DNA of 64,000 nucleotides. Origin: Grifola frondosa (taxonomy: Eukaryota > Basidiomycota > Agaricomycetes > Polyporales > Grifolaceae). Positions 24,541 through 39,532 of the stretch are shown piece after piece. Under the pieces are notes generated by a model that did no database searches, had not been told where the DNA came from, and saw only the letters and a program-made list of their open reading frames with translations. The stretch is taken from the NCBI GenBank assembly GCA_001683735.1, contig LUGG01000022.1, positions 186,001-250,000 of the forward strand, in the 5' to 3' direction. Position numbers and translations under genes: made by a program. Each line of letters starts with the position of its first letter. The first letter of the stretch is position 1.

Positions 24541-27042
24541 TCAATACATTGTCTTCGACTGCACCTTCCGCACAACAACCGGAGAAGATGATCCAGTGTA
24601 AGCAAATAAATCCAACGCGTCGTCCGACGACAGCTGGTTAACGCTGCAGACCCCTCGCGAGGGCCGTTCGGGACTCGAGTCCACATGGAGGCTCAGTCGA
24701 TGCGGAGGTACTTCCTCCGCGGGATCGTCCGCAGTCAAGGAAGACAGTCTCTGGCGTTTAAGCTCGCTGGGCCTGCCCTTCGGATGCAAGACGATGATGT
24801 TCATCTGCGCGTCTGACAGAATCGTGGCAAAGTTGGACAGCCTCCTCGTTGGGAACTTCACACCGACCGATGACACACTATCACAGGGCGCGACGTTCTC
24901 TTCATCTGCGGTATCGTCTCCAGCGTCCCCGTGTGCTGAGCGTCGTTTGGAAGGCACAAAGCTTGTTCGGGTGCTCTGGCGTTCATCCGAGTCCGAAGCA
25001 GGCTTCGGGTGAGTCGAACGCTCACCCTCAGTTCCGCGCGAAGACGCACGCGAGCTGTGCACGCTCGTCGAGTGCTGCATCTGTGACCGCGACCTGTGTG
25101 TTCGCACTTCACGCTCTTCGTTATCGGCGCCTCTGCCATGGGCTGCGCGCTCCAGCTTTCGCTTCTTCGGAGGCCCCTGGCTAACGCTCTCCCTTCGAGG
25201 GGACTTGAGCACCCAGCACCCGACCATGTCTGCCCACTCCCACTCGCTCTCGGTGCCGTGTTGCGATGAAGAGGCCACAGGCGTGGAGTGCGAGGAGCCG
25301 CCGTCTCGTTCGTGCGTGGTATGTCCACCGAAACAACGCCGCTCCGCAGCCTCAGACAGGTCGACGAGCTCCATCCTGATGCCCTCAATTTCCCTGAGAG
25401 ACACCGGGGTCATTACGGAGAGGTCTTCGACGTGCCTTAATGCGCTCGTCCAGAGCAGTGCTTCGAGTCTCGCGAGTGACTGTGCATGGAGAGAACTCGC
25501 GAACACATGCAAGGCATGCATCCCTTCTCTATAAGAGGGTATGTCTGACGGGGGAGGCGTCGGCGTATTGTCCAAGGGATTCGATGTGCCCGGACCAAAT
25601 AGTGGGCACAAAGGTGGAGGCACAAAGACTAATTCGAGCAACGACTTGTAGCTCTCGGAGTTTGCTTTCGCGCGACGCAAGAAGTTTTGGAGCGCAGGCA
25701 CATCGCATACAGGCATCACAGGCGACGAGAGGCAGGATGTTGCCAGACATATCAGCGCATCGACAAGGCACAGCTCAGACATCGCCACCTCTTCGCGCGT
25801 GAGGTGAAGCTCGAGGGAATCGACATAGATGAGGAAGCCCACAACAGCTTGGAACTCTTCCCGGACGTCCGGCTCGGCATCCTCGAGATCTTCCGCATTC
25901 GCATGCAGACGCTGGGTTATCGATTTCACCCACTTTGCAAGCCTGCTTCGCAGGCGATTATCGCTCGGCTGTGCAACTTCCTTTCCCTTGCGCTTCGCCT
26001 TTGGTCGAAGCCGCGGCTGGTCGGAATGCGCAATCATATGCGCGAGTCCGGAACACATTTGCAGGAACGCGCCGCTGAAGTCGTGCGAACGCAGCTCCCT
26101 CGCGAGCCGTGTAGTTGTCTTTGACGTCCATGCGTCGATCCGCCCTGGTCCAGGCTCTGTGAGAACATCCACGAAGATGCGCGTGAATGTGCGTTCGTTC
26201 AGTGCGGCGTTCGCGCAGTACGTTGAACGGAGGGCGGTGAGGTAATTGCTGTGCGCGGGATGGGCGAGGGCACAGGGCAACGTGGAATCATTCGTTGGTC
26301 GGAGTGCAGCGGAAAACAATGTGTGTAGAACTGTATGTGATTCTAAGGGTAGGCTGTAGGACAGACAAACGTCTAGTAATACTGTGAGGAGCGTTGGATA
26401 GTGCGGACAGGTCTCAAGGATTAGCGAGAGAGCATGAGAGACGACTGTGAAGCTGTTGTAGTGCAAAGAGTAAGTAACGGATTCAAACAGTGGCGCTCCG
26501 CCAACTCACTGACGATAGTGTGGAGGCACATATTCGTAGATTTTGTCCATAATCTCTGCCTTCCACACGTCTTCTGCGTCGGCGTCATCGTCTTCCTCCG
26601 GCTCGTATGCGTCAAGCTCGGACTGAATATGTTCGCCCACGATTTTGGCACAAAGTCCCGCCAAGCTGGGGACCTGGGCCACCTGGGGCCCCTCGCTCAC
26701 ATGCGGTGCACCGGAAGTAGCTTGTAAGACATTGCGGAAGGCGTCCCGCACCTCGTATATTCTCTTGGAGAGTTGCATGTTCTCGATGCATGCTCTGTCG
26801 AGGTGAGCCCGGGATCCAAGCCTTTCTGGGGTCGGGAGGACGGCCAGCGGAGGAAAGCTGTCATCGGAATAGATCCTTCTGGAAGAGGGACGGTTGACTT
26901 GGGAATATGTCACCGATACGGTAGGCCGGGGCTGCGACGGAGGAGAGAATGTGGCTAGATTCGCGCACTTCGCGCGGAGCGACCTGAAGAGGCGGCTGAT
27001 TCGGGACGCGGTAAGGTGAGATCCACCGGATGTGTTCGTCAT
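24541..27042 (-). CDS. unrecognised nuclear-looking protein, 814 residues
   Basis: I do not recognise the family. Two exons, 26510-27042 and 24541-26452, join in phase across a 57-nt intron (2445 nt). The first 180 residues include a helical stretch and an acidic run (EPEEDDDADAEDVW). Residues 200-480 look folded and helical, with many Leu and Cys. From about 500 the sequence is polar and disordered, with a basic nuclear-localisation-like PPKKRKLER and Ser/Arg-rich and acidic patches. The end is SSDDALDLFAYTGSSSPVVV and a short basic tail. The start at 27042 is the first ATG after the last in-frame stop-free stretch that fits; an upstream GTG-initiated extension is unlikely. It shares a 414 bp divergent promoter with MCM2, which hints at, but does not prove, a cell-cycle role. 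Confidence 0.72.
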
Positions 27043-27456
27043 TAGAGGTATATAAAAGTGAGAGCAACACACGAGAAGCAGCACTGAGAGGTGGAGGAAG
27101 GGGTATCGCGGTAGTAAAGAGTCTAGTGGGATTGTTCAAGTTCCATTGGCGCTGGCGATCTTATTCTGAACACGTGATCGAGCCTGATGAGTGGTGCACC
27201 CTACTTATTCTTGAACGATTGCTGAAGCTCTAAAATAACACTTGGTGGAGGTCGAAGGTTTAAATCTCTGAATATTCTGCCAAAGAGACTGTATGATTCT
27301 GGTGCAAATTAGACACAATTATGAAAATAGTAGGATAACGCGGTTGTGGCTATTTTGAACTCCGCACATAATGAGCGCGACGCGCCAGGCAAAAACTTGC
27401 TATCGACCTTAAGAGCTTCATATGTTCATCCTCAACATCATCCGCAGTTTGTAAAC
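27043..27456. promoter_or_regulatory. divergent promoter between the unknown nuclear protein and MCM2
   Basis: 414 bp separate two opposite start codons. A possible MluI-cell-cycle-box-like core ACGCG occurs at about 27376-27381 (GCGACGCGCC). Such boxes drive MCM genes in yeasts; whether this one works is inference. Confidence 0.45.
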
Positions 27457-30706
<3,250 letters not shown>

Positions 30707-30816
30707 GTGGCGGCATTGAGGTTGTGTTGAATATAGTGATTGCAGTCCCCAAGATGTACATGTTATCTGGTATTCTGAATGTATTCTAATGGTCATCGAG
30801 GTGGCCAATCTTTATC

Positions 30817-33800
30817 ATGTTTACGTCTTTTTACCTCCGGCACGGGAAAGCGAAGAGGCGCAACAACAGGCGTGCCGATCGCCAAACTGCGCTAAGAGTG
30901 AGCGCGTGCGATAAGAATGGCCAAACGGTGGCTGCAACACGAGGCTTGCTTGGACTCGCGAACGACCACTTCACGACTTTCTCTCTTTCTTTCACGACCA
31001 ACGGCGTCGAGCATAGCGACGACGGCGATGACCATGGTTATACCCTACCCTCAGTGCCGCCAGAGGCGCTGGAACCCTTGTTCATCCTCAGGGTCATATC
31101 CCCAGCCCTTGTACTCCTGTCAACACTATCCATCATCTTCACGAGTCCTCCTCCACCCCAATTTCCGTCTGCCATAACATCCGTTGTTGTTGCTACTCAA
31201 CTCCACGTCGCGCTCTTATTCTCACGTTTCTTTCTCTATCAGCGCTCACTTTCTTACTCGATGGCGCAACATTCGTCGTCTACGCTGTACTCACCAAGAC
31301 GTGGCCTGAGTACTCCGGTATTGATGTCAATGCTGTTGTCGGTCTCACAGCTTTCGCTGGCCTGGCCGCGCTGGGTGCTTGGAAGGATATTAATGGAGTC
31401 GACGTTTGGTCATTGAAGAGACTCAAGTTCAGCATTTTTGCTGCTTTGGCGCTGGACATTGCACAAGTTGTAATACTCAGCCTCTCTATCCAACGTAAAT
31501 CCAGCACCGCAATATCATGTCATCTAGATGCTGACTTTGCGTTTAGGTCCTTTCTCGATTGAGTTTCTCCATCTCGGTTTTCCGTCCTTCCGTGTCCTCT
31601 TACTGGCACCACTTTGGACCGCACTCCTGTACCCTCGCGTCACCTACGTTCCTGTGCAATCTGCGGATGAGACTGCCCCGACGGCTTCCTCTTTACTTCT
31701 CCCAGCCGAGGCCGGGGCTGCACCGTCCACTGGCCTCTCTCCGCTCTCCGCTGAAGTCAGCAAATATGGCACGTTTCGCAGTACGAGGTCGACGCTCAAT
31801 ACATCTGGGCCAACAACGCGCACCCACACGCCTGCGCCATCGCAGGTCCGGTTGCCTCCGCCAAAAGCGAAGGTAAGCAGCTACTTGGTACTTTCAGATC
31901 ATCACGCCGAGCTTTGTCCCTGCAGCAGACAAAGGAAGATATCGCTCTTGATCCTTCTTGGCGCGAGATCGGCCGTCGCATCAAACATATCACACCCTAT
32001 CTGTGGCCTTCCAAGAGTCATGTTCTCCAACTTCTAGCAGTAAGTTCTCAATCTCATTCGTGGCTCTTTATTTAACAAATTTGGGCAGCTCCTTTGTATG
32101 CTTCTTATTGTGGTCGGTCGTGTAGTGAATTTCCTGGTGCCGCTCGTCTTTGCGGAGCTCGTGCGCGTCTTTGAGGAAGGCTCTCGAGTGTCGCCTTGGC
32201 CATATCTTTTTGCTTACGTGGCCTTGCGCTTCTTGCAAGCCAGCGGAGGTCTTGCAGCTCTGCGTGATGTGAGTGTTGAGATTTATATCTGTGTATGATT
32301 GACCTCATGTACTTTTTTCTGCGTCAGACTCTCTGGGTTCCTGTTATGCAATACTCTGACAGAGGTAATAACGCGCAAGTACTCATTTTAAGTTTTGTTA
32401 CTCATCGCACGTGCAGAAATGTCGCAACTGTCTTTCGACCACCTCCTCAACCTCTCCTTTGCCTTCCACACGCATCGAAAGACTGGCGAGGTCTTGCGCA
32501 TCCTCGATCGCGGGGCTGCGATTAACCACACCCTTGAGGTTAGATCCAGCTGATCAGGCAAGATATTGTTAATATTGATTACACGTCCCACAGACTATTC
32601 TATTCAACATTATCCCGACCTTCTTGGATATTGTGATTGCATTGATCTTCTTCTGTGTGTACTTTGAATGGACTCTGGGATTGGTCATCTTCGTTGTAAT
32701 GGTTGCATATGGTACGTGTTCGGCGGTGTGATCAAAGCGTGCTCTGATTACTGACTGATTTTTGTTAGTCATGGCAAGCGTCGTTCTGACCAAATGGCGC
32801 ACGAAGCTCCGGAGGCAGATGAATGATCGCGATATGGTACGTCTCTGGATCACTTTGTATCTTGAATTCGCTGTCGACAGTGTGATAGGTCACCCGCGGT
32901 ATTCATACTGACTGTCTCCTCAATTACGAGACCGTAAAATACTTTAATGGGGAACAACATGAAGGAGAACGTTACCGTGAAGCCATTCGCCAATATCAGG
33001 CTCTCGAGTACAAGGTCATGGGTATGCATCGCATTGCGGACTATGTGTGCCATAATTTAACCATGAATTGACCAGTGTCGCTCAATCTGCTCAATCTTGT
33101 GCAAAACTTCATCATCGTATGTCCCCTGTTGAGCCGTGTTGCGTAAATGCTAATGCCATGTTGCAGACTTTAGGTACTCTTGTCGGCTCCATGATCGTCG
33201 CGCTTCGGGTCGTACGGGGAGAGTCGCAGCCTCACGAATTCGTTTTCTTCATCACTTACCTCGCCCAGCTGTACGGCCCCTTGAACATGCTTGGATATCT
33301 TTATCGCTCCATCAATCAATCTCTTGTCGATACCGAGCGCTTGCTTTCGCTCTTGAGCGAACCGACCGAGATCAACGATCGACCCAATGCTCCCGATCTA
33401 CTCGTCGACCACGGCGAGATCGAATTCGGTTAGTCTTTGAAAGTCCGTGGTTCCTGGGTTGTTTGCTGACTGTAATTGATAGACAACGTCAACTTCTCGT
33501 ATGACGGTCGTTCAACGGCACTCAACGGTGTGTCCTTCAAGGTACCTAAGGGCTCGTCCGTTGCACTGGTTGGCGAGTCGGGTTCTGGCAAGTCGACCAT
33601 CCTGCGTCTGTTATATCGGTTCTACGACCTCAAAGACGGCGATGGACGGATCCTCATCGATGGTCAAGACATTCGGGATGTAACGCAGAGTAGTCTGAGG
33701 AAGGCGATTGGTGTCGTTCCTCAGGACCCCGTACTTTTCAATGCAAGCATCTCGTACAACATTGGGTACGTGCTTGTCTCGACGATGATGTCGATTTTCA

Positions 33801-35268
33801 AGCCCCTGATTTTTTGCCCTGATCAATCAGATATGGCAAATTTGGTGCGCAACCGGAGGAGATCGAGACTGCTGCCAAGGCTGCCCAGATGCACGATCGG
33901 ATTACAAGCTTCCCGGATGGTTATGACACCAAGGTGGGAGAGCGTGGTGTGCGATTGAGCGGGGGAGAAAAGCAGCGTGTTGCCATCGCCCGAACTCTCC
34001 TCAAGAACCCTCCGATCCTGTTATTGGATGAGGCTACTAGGTATGATGTCACTCCATCTCGACGTTTCTGGCTGGTCTGGACTCATACGTTATCGCCAGT
34101 GCTCTCGACACCTCCACCGAGAAGGACATCCAGAAGGCTTTGCAGCACCTTGTGGAAGGACGATCCTCGTTATCCATCGCTCATCGTCTCTCCGTTCGTA
34201 TTTCATATATGATATTCATCGGCAGTACTTCGCTGACCATTTGGTGTTTGAATAGACTATTGCATCGGCTGACTTGTACGTGGATTTTGCGATATGCAAG
34301 TGCTTTATGGACTCACGTTTACCAGGATCTTGGTTCTCAAAGATGGTCAGATCGTTGAGCAAGGCACTCACAGCGAGTTGCTTGCTCGAGATGGCGTGTT
34401 TGCAGCTATGTGGGCTGATCAAGTCTCTGGTACCGAGGACACCGCATCCTCTCACAAGAGGGAGGCTGTCGCTGGATACATGGAGTCGGAGGAGCCCACC
34501 AAGGTCGAATTGGACAGTGTACAGGAGGGGGTTGCCGTTGTCCCAGAAATAGGCACGGAGGAGATTGCTACTGCGGTCCTTGTCGAGTCGGAAGGAACCC
34601 TCGTCGAACCCGCACCTTTGCAGGACGTTATCTCTGAGATCCCGCCGACCATCGCCCCGGTTGCGATCCCTTCTTCGGAAACCGCCGAGCGTGTGCGCTC
34701 ATATGCCATACCAGAACCCTCAATTCCCATCTCGGATAGCCCGGTTGCTTTTCCCTCACCGACGTTCCCTAGGGCCGATGGACCGGGACAATTTGCGTTC
34801 CCGGATGGCGCGGATGCAGCGCCTGTGGGATTTCCTTCTCCTGTCACCCCAGCATCGGTGTCATTCCCTTCCCCCGAGACGGCATCGCAGCGTGAGGGGT
34901 CTGTTTCTGCCAGTCCCGGTGTCACGTTCCAAGACGGTTATTCTTCGCCACGCACGGGTACCCCCGATCCGGAGGCGGATGGCAAGAGAAAGAGGACGCT
35001 GTCGACACAGGGGATTCAGCGTCTGGCGAGGCGGATCTCATTGACACCGAGGAGACAAGGTTCAAGTTCCATCCCAATGCTCGCTGGTGCGATTATTCCT
35101 GGATTGAAGCGGGAGAATACGAGCGGGCCTTCTTCCAATAAGGACGAGGGAAGTGTGAAAGAGACGAGGGATAGTCCGAGTGCCAGTGTCTCTAGCGACA
35201 TTGGGAAGACGAAGAGCAAGAAAGACAAGAAGAAGGACAAGAAGGACAAGAGGAAGAGTATGTCTTGA
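30817..35268 (+). CDS. ABC half-transporter, HMT1/ABCB6 type, start uncertain
   Basis: Half-size ABC exporter of the heavy-metal-tolerance family, which moves thiol conjugates such as phytochelatins or glutathione-metal across the vacuolar membrane. An N-terminal extra membrane domain (about 31075-31830, several helices) precedes the ABC membrane domain, which carries the family signature [16 protein letters not shown]. The nucleotide-binding domain is complete: Walker [11 protein letters not shown]-loop VPQDP, signature LSGGEKQ, Walker B ILLLDEAT and H-loop IAHRLS. About 15 introns interrupt it. The C-terminal 270 residues are polar, with repeated FPSP motifs and a lysine-rich end ([12 protein letters not shown]). 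The first membrane helix is in another frame from the rest, with a switch at about 31203-31208. The start shown is the longest open frame; the real ATG may lie nearer 31000. ATM1-type transporters are the alternative but lack the extra N-terminal domain. Confidence 0.88.
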
Positions 35269-35876
35269 GTTGAGTCAACATTTACACCGCGGACATCCGC
35301 ACACGCTCAGCTGTCCCCATCCGTCCTTATATTTCACGATTCACGACACGACTTGATATGAATGGTTTATTATAGTAATGAACGCTGTCCGCTTACGTCT
35401 TTCACCCTACCATCCACAGTCGCCTACCGCATGTTGTCTGCACATAGTTACTTTTCTGTACGCACTGCAGTACTTTCATTACACTTGTTGATGTACAATA
35501 TGCAATTCATCGATATTTTCTATGCCACCCATTTTCACGAGTCACATCGCTTCACGGCTCGATCACCGTGAAATCTCCGATCTGGGGTTGCTATTGTTAC
35601 ACTTTACTTTCCAAATTCCCAAATTTGGCATGTGAGCTTCCAGAAAAGACTAGGCTGGGGGCTAGAACCGTGGGAAGGAGTTGAGTAAAGTTCAGTTCCG
35701 GAGTTTGAAAAAAGGAGGGGGTGTATATAATGCTGAGAAGTGTCCACGGATCATCAACCCCCCTCTGCTCTGCACCTGCTTGTCTGTTCGGCGTCTCGGA
35801 TTTGGTTTCGTCTGATCTACGTTTCAAAGTTTCAACGGGTCCAAGGTTTACTGTATTACCATAACCAGAATCAGAC
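35269..35876. other. intergenic with the promoter of the RNA-binding protein
   Basis: About 600 bp with no gene. A TATATA at 35724-35729 is 150 bp before the next start codon. A pyrimidine-rich leader follows. Confidence 0.5.
35724..35729 (+). promoter_or_regulatory. TATA-like box of the RNA-binding protein gene
   Basis: TATATA within GTGTATATAATG, about 150 bp upstream of the ATG at 35877. It is followed by a C/T-rich stretch typical of a highly expressed fungal gene. Confidence 0.5.
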
Positions 35877-36776
35877 ATGTCTGCAAAAGTTTATGTTGGG
35901 TCAGTTTCGTTGTGATCTCACAGGCAGTTCCCCCTGTTCTCCGGGAGAGCTCGACTGATAGTGTTCCTATGTTCCCATGTAGCAACTTGAGTTGGAATAC
36001 AACCGATGATTCCTTGCGCCAAGTCAGTCTGATTCTCTGATACGACGACATTTTTTGTCGTGTCCTGTCTCGTCCGTGTCTGATCTAGTATCTATGCGAT
36101 CTCCGCAATTATAGGCTTTCTCTAATTACGGTCAAATTCTCGACGTACGCGATCGTTCTCGGGCTCGTGGCTGTGTTTCGCGGCATGAGCTCATTGTCCA
36201 GATTGAGTCGGTTAAGCTGACCGGTCTGCCTCGTGTATAGTCCATCGTGATGCGCGACCGTGATACTGGCCGCTCTCGTGGCTTCGGCTTCGTTACCTTC
36301 AGCTCCAGCCAGGAGGCTCAGACCGCTATCTCTAGCTTGAATGAGCAGGAGCTTGACGGCAGGAGGATCAAAGTCAATCTCGCGAATGCACGCGGCAGTG
36401 GTGGAGGCGGAGGAGGTTAGATCATTGTGATACTGATGACATGCAGTCGCTGAATTTCGGGAATGTGATCCAGGCTACAGCGGTGGTGGCGGAAGTGGCG
36501 GCGGCTACGGTGGAGGAGGCTATTCTGGTATGTGATGTCGCTTCTGACGTTGATGTGAGTTAACCATATGTTTGAATAGGCTCCGGCGGTTACGGTGGAG
36601 GTGGGTATGGTGGAGCCCAAGGCGGGTATCCGCAAGGTTGCGATCTTGTGTGGTAGCCGTCATGATCATTAGTGCTGACTGCAACCTCACACAGGTGGAT
36701 ACGGCGGGCAGCAGGGTGGATACGCGGCGGTGGCGGCAGCTACGGTGGTGGCTACGGCGGTGCTCCTCAGTACTGA
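35877..36776 (+). CDS. glycine-rich RNA-binding protein (single RRM)
   Basis: Small abundant-type RNA-binding protein. Seven exons: 35877-35899, 35983-36022, 36115-36144, 36241-36415, 36474-36527, 36580-36636 and 36695-36776. The RRM has RNP2 VYVGNL and RNP1 RGFGFVTF. The tail is Gly/Tyr-rich (GGGYGG-type repeats) and should end GGAPQY before TGA at 36774-36776. The last exon changes frame at about 36724, where one G or C appears to be missing in TACGCGGCGG; read literally it becomes Ala/Val-rich and runs past the stop. Homologues act in mRNA processing, stability or cold response. Splitting the RRM over four exons is notable for so short a gene and gives room for alternative splicing. Confidence 0.9.
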
Positions 36777-37808
36777 GCCACTCGGTTCGTGGTCGTGTGC
36801 TTTGACGTCAAGACATACACTGATATTGTTTTAGGTCGCCCGTGTACATGATATGCCCTCCGTTATGAACGTCTTGAGGACATTCTCGGCGCTTTCTTGA
36901 TAGTTCCTATTCTCTTTGTCATCTGTTGATCCGTTTCTTGCTCGACTCACTCATCCACAACATTCCTTTCCACTGTCCCTCATTTCTGGTAGCACTCGTC
37001 GTTTTCGTCCTGGCTCGTATCGTCTGACGCGGTCTTGGTCTCCACCACAATCCGGCTTGTACTTGTAGGAAATTTGTCCAGTGTAGTGCTTCCTCGTCGT
37101 CTTAGTATCCGTCTCGTATTCCCCTGCAACATGCGTTGTGGGTGGGTGTGTCATTTTACCGTTTGTCATCTGTATCAAAAGACGTAGTTGATATTATCGT
37201 ATATGATGTTTTCGGTCTTCATTGCTGTGTGACGCTTGCAATATTGTTGAGTCTTTCAGTGGTCGAAATATGATGATCGTCATTCCATGCACGGTACCGG
37301 CTTCAGACATTCATTCGGCGTGGATGTAGTGATTTGCATACGTTAAAGCTGCCTTTGTCCCGATTAGGATCTCGCCACTCGGCTGTTGCACGTGACTCAT
37401 GTGACAGAAATTGGGAACCCGACGATACTTATAGGCGCCCGTTGCTTTGACTTCCAAGTTTCGGTGTCGGAAGTAGAACTGATTGATACACAGCGTCGCT
37501 CTGAGAGGCAGTGAATCGCTTGGTACTAGGAAATTTAAATTTCTATGATTTTTTCAGAATTAATTGGAGGAAAAAGTGTGAGAGTAAAGCAGAAGAATGC
37601 GATGGCGGAGAGCCGAGATTACGATGTGACATGAGGTATGGCAGTTCAGTGCGGACCCACAAAGCAAGACATGGCCACAACAAATGACTGAAATTGACCA
37701 TTTCCCAACAACGCGTCCAGGCTCGTTGTTTTCTCTCTTCCTCCACCTTCCTCTGTCTCATCACGGTTTCGTTCGCCTCCAACAACCTCATCCTCATCGC
37801 GTCAGACC
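36777..37808. other. 1.0 kb intergenic, T-rich then promoter of the HMG gene
   Basis: No gene seen. The left part is T-rich and probably the 3' untranslated region of the RNA-binding gene. The last 70 bp is pyrimidine-rich (CTCTCTTCC-type) and likely the HMG-box leader. Confidence 0.45.
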
Positions 37809-39532
37809 ATGGCGCGCATACACCAATCCTCTTCCTCTGACAAGCCCCCACGCCCATCCAACGCATGGATTATCTACCGCTCTGAGAAACAGCGCGAGAT
37901 GAAAGCTCTCCAGGATCCTACGAAGCCCAAGCGTCCTCAAGCCGAAGTGTCTAAGATCATCGGTGCAATGTGGAAAGCGGAGCCCGATTCCGTGAAAGCC
38001 CACTACGATAGGCTCGCCGAGTTGGAGAAGCATGAGCACAAAAAGCAATATCCATCATATCGGTTCCAGCCTATGAAGAAGGAGGAGAAGGAACGTATAC
38101 GGGAAGAAAAGAGGCTGGAGAAGGAGGCTGAAAGGGAGGCGAAGCGCAAGAACAAACGGCGGTCGTCCTCGCAGACTCATTCTTTGGTTCCCTCCGTCCA
38201 TACCCCATACTACATGCCTTCCCCTCCTGAAGTGACCCAGACGCCAGAACTTGGCTGTGGGCCGTCCCCGCCCATGTCGGACGCGTCTGAGTTCTTTGAG
38301 TCGCCCCGTTCCTCGGGATCCGAGTCTCTGTCGGAGCCACAATCCATGTACGCGCTAACAGCGGCGTCGTCGCCGTCAGGCCATACGTTGACGACACCGC
38401 TTCCTTACAATGGCCTCCCTCATAATAGATCACAGCCGAATTCTCGACAATCGTCTCATTCGATGTCGACGCCACAGCAGCTCCTACATGCCCCATCCGC
38501 CCTGTCGTCATCTCCTGCGTCCCCTAATGTACAAACATATACCACGTTCGCATCAGACTCTGTTCGATTGCAGTCGCATCATTCGTCTTACTCTACGATG
38601 ATGCCTCAACTGCTACCTTCTGGACACGCGTCGCCCATGGCTTCTCTTCAATCGTTGTCGTCGGTACCGCCATCGGAGGCGTGGCAGACCAGCCAAGTCC
38701 AAGGGTTTGATGGTGGGTTCACCGCGAATGGTGATGTGTCTTCGATGACAGCTTCTGCACCGTGGTCTTTCGATCCCAATGTCGGTTTCGGGCAGTATAC
38801 CCAGGACTCATCGACTGTAGAGGTGCGTTTCTTGCTTGACGCGTCGCTCGTCACTGAGCAGCAGCTTGCACACAGACGGTTTCTATCTCTATGCCGACGT
38901 TTGCAGTGTCCGGATGGGATTGTAACGACGCGACTTCCTTTGAACAGGACCAAGCGTTCATCGCGGCTACGACGGATCCTTCCGTGTTCCAACTGTCAGG
39001 CCTTGATAATTTCGACTTCGCGACTGAGCTCCCAACGGAATTCGACGTAGCTCAGGGGAGCCTCAGCGTTCCTGCTCCCACACCGTCGATGGACGACAAA
39101 CTTCTTGAGTTGGTTGCCTCCGTACCTGGTTTGCAAGAAATGCTTCTTGGCGCGTACAACTCCAGCAATCAGACCATCGATATGAACAGCGCGGCGTCCT
39201 TTATGCCCCAGTCCGAACAGCTGGACAGTCTGGGCCAAGACCAGATGATGCAGTTCGTGAACTTTGACGCGCCCGCTGCGCCACACATTAACGAGATAGA
39301 GCCCTATCGGTCGTACCATGTAGACGTACATCAAGCGCAACGTGTCTCTTCCAGCTACACCCCTGTGTCGGCGCCGGAAGTTACTCAGACACCGAGTTCC
39401 TACGTGCCTCCGTCGGGGGCAGCGAATACCTCGATGCGCCGTGTCGCGGGAAGCTGGAGGACGCCACCCACATGCGACTCCCTCCCAAACTCTCCGGCTG
39501 AGCATGCCATCCCTCAGATTTGGGGCAGGTGA
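37809..39532 (+). CDS. HMG-box transcription factor (MATA_HMG type)
   Basis: Nuclear DNA-binding regulator of about 550 residues in two exons joined at about 38821-38872. A single HMG box at residues 12-85 (PPRPSNAWIIYRSEKQREM, then SKIIGAMWKAEP and HKKQYPSYRFQP) is of the sequence-specific mating-type/Ste11 kind. It is followed directly by a Lys/Glu/Arg-rich helix and basic NKRRSS. The remainder is Ser/Pro/Gln-rich, probably activation and regulatory sequence. In agaricomycetes such proteins control mating, fruiting or development (for example Pcc1-like factors). A donor-like GTGAAC at the end suggests a further small exon may exist beyond the stop at 39530-39532. Confidence 0.85.
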
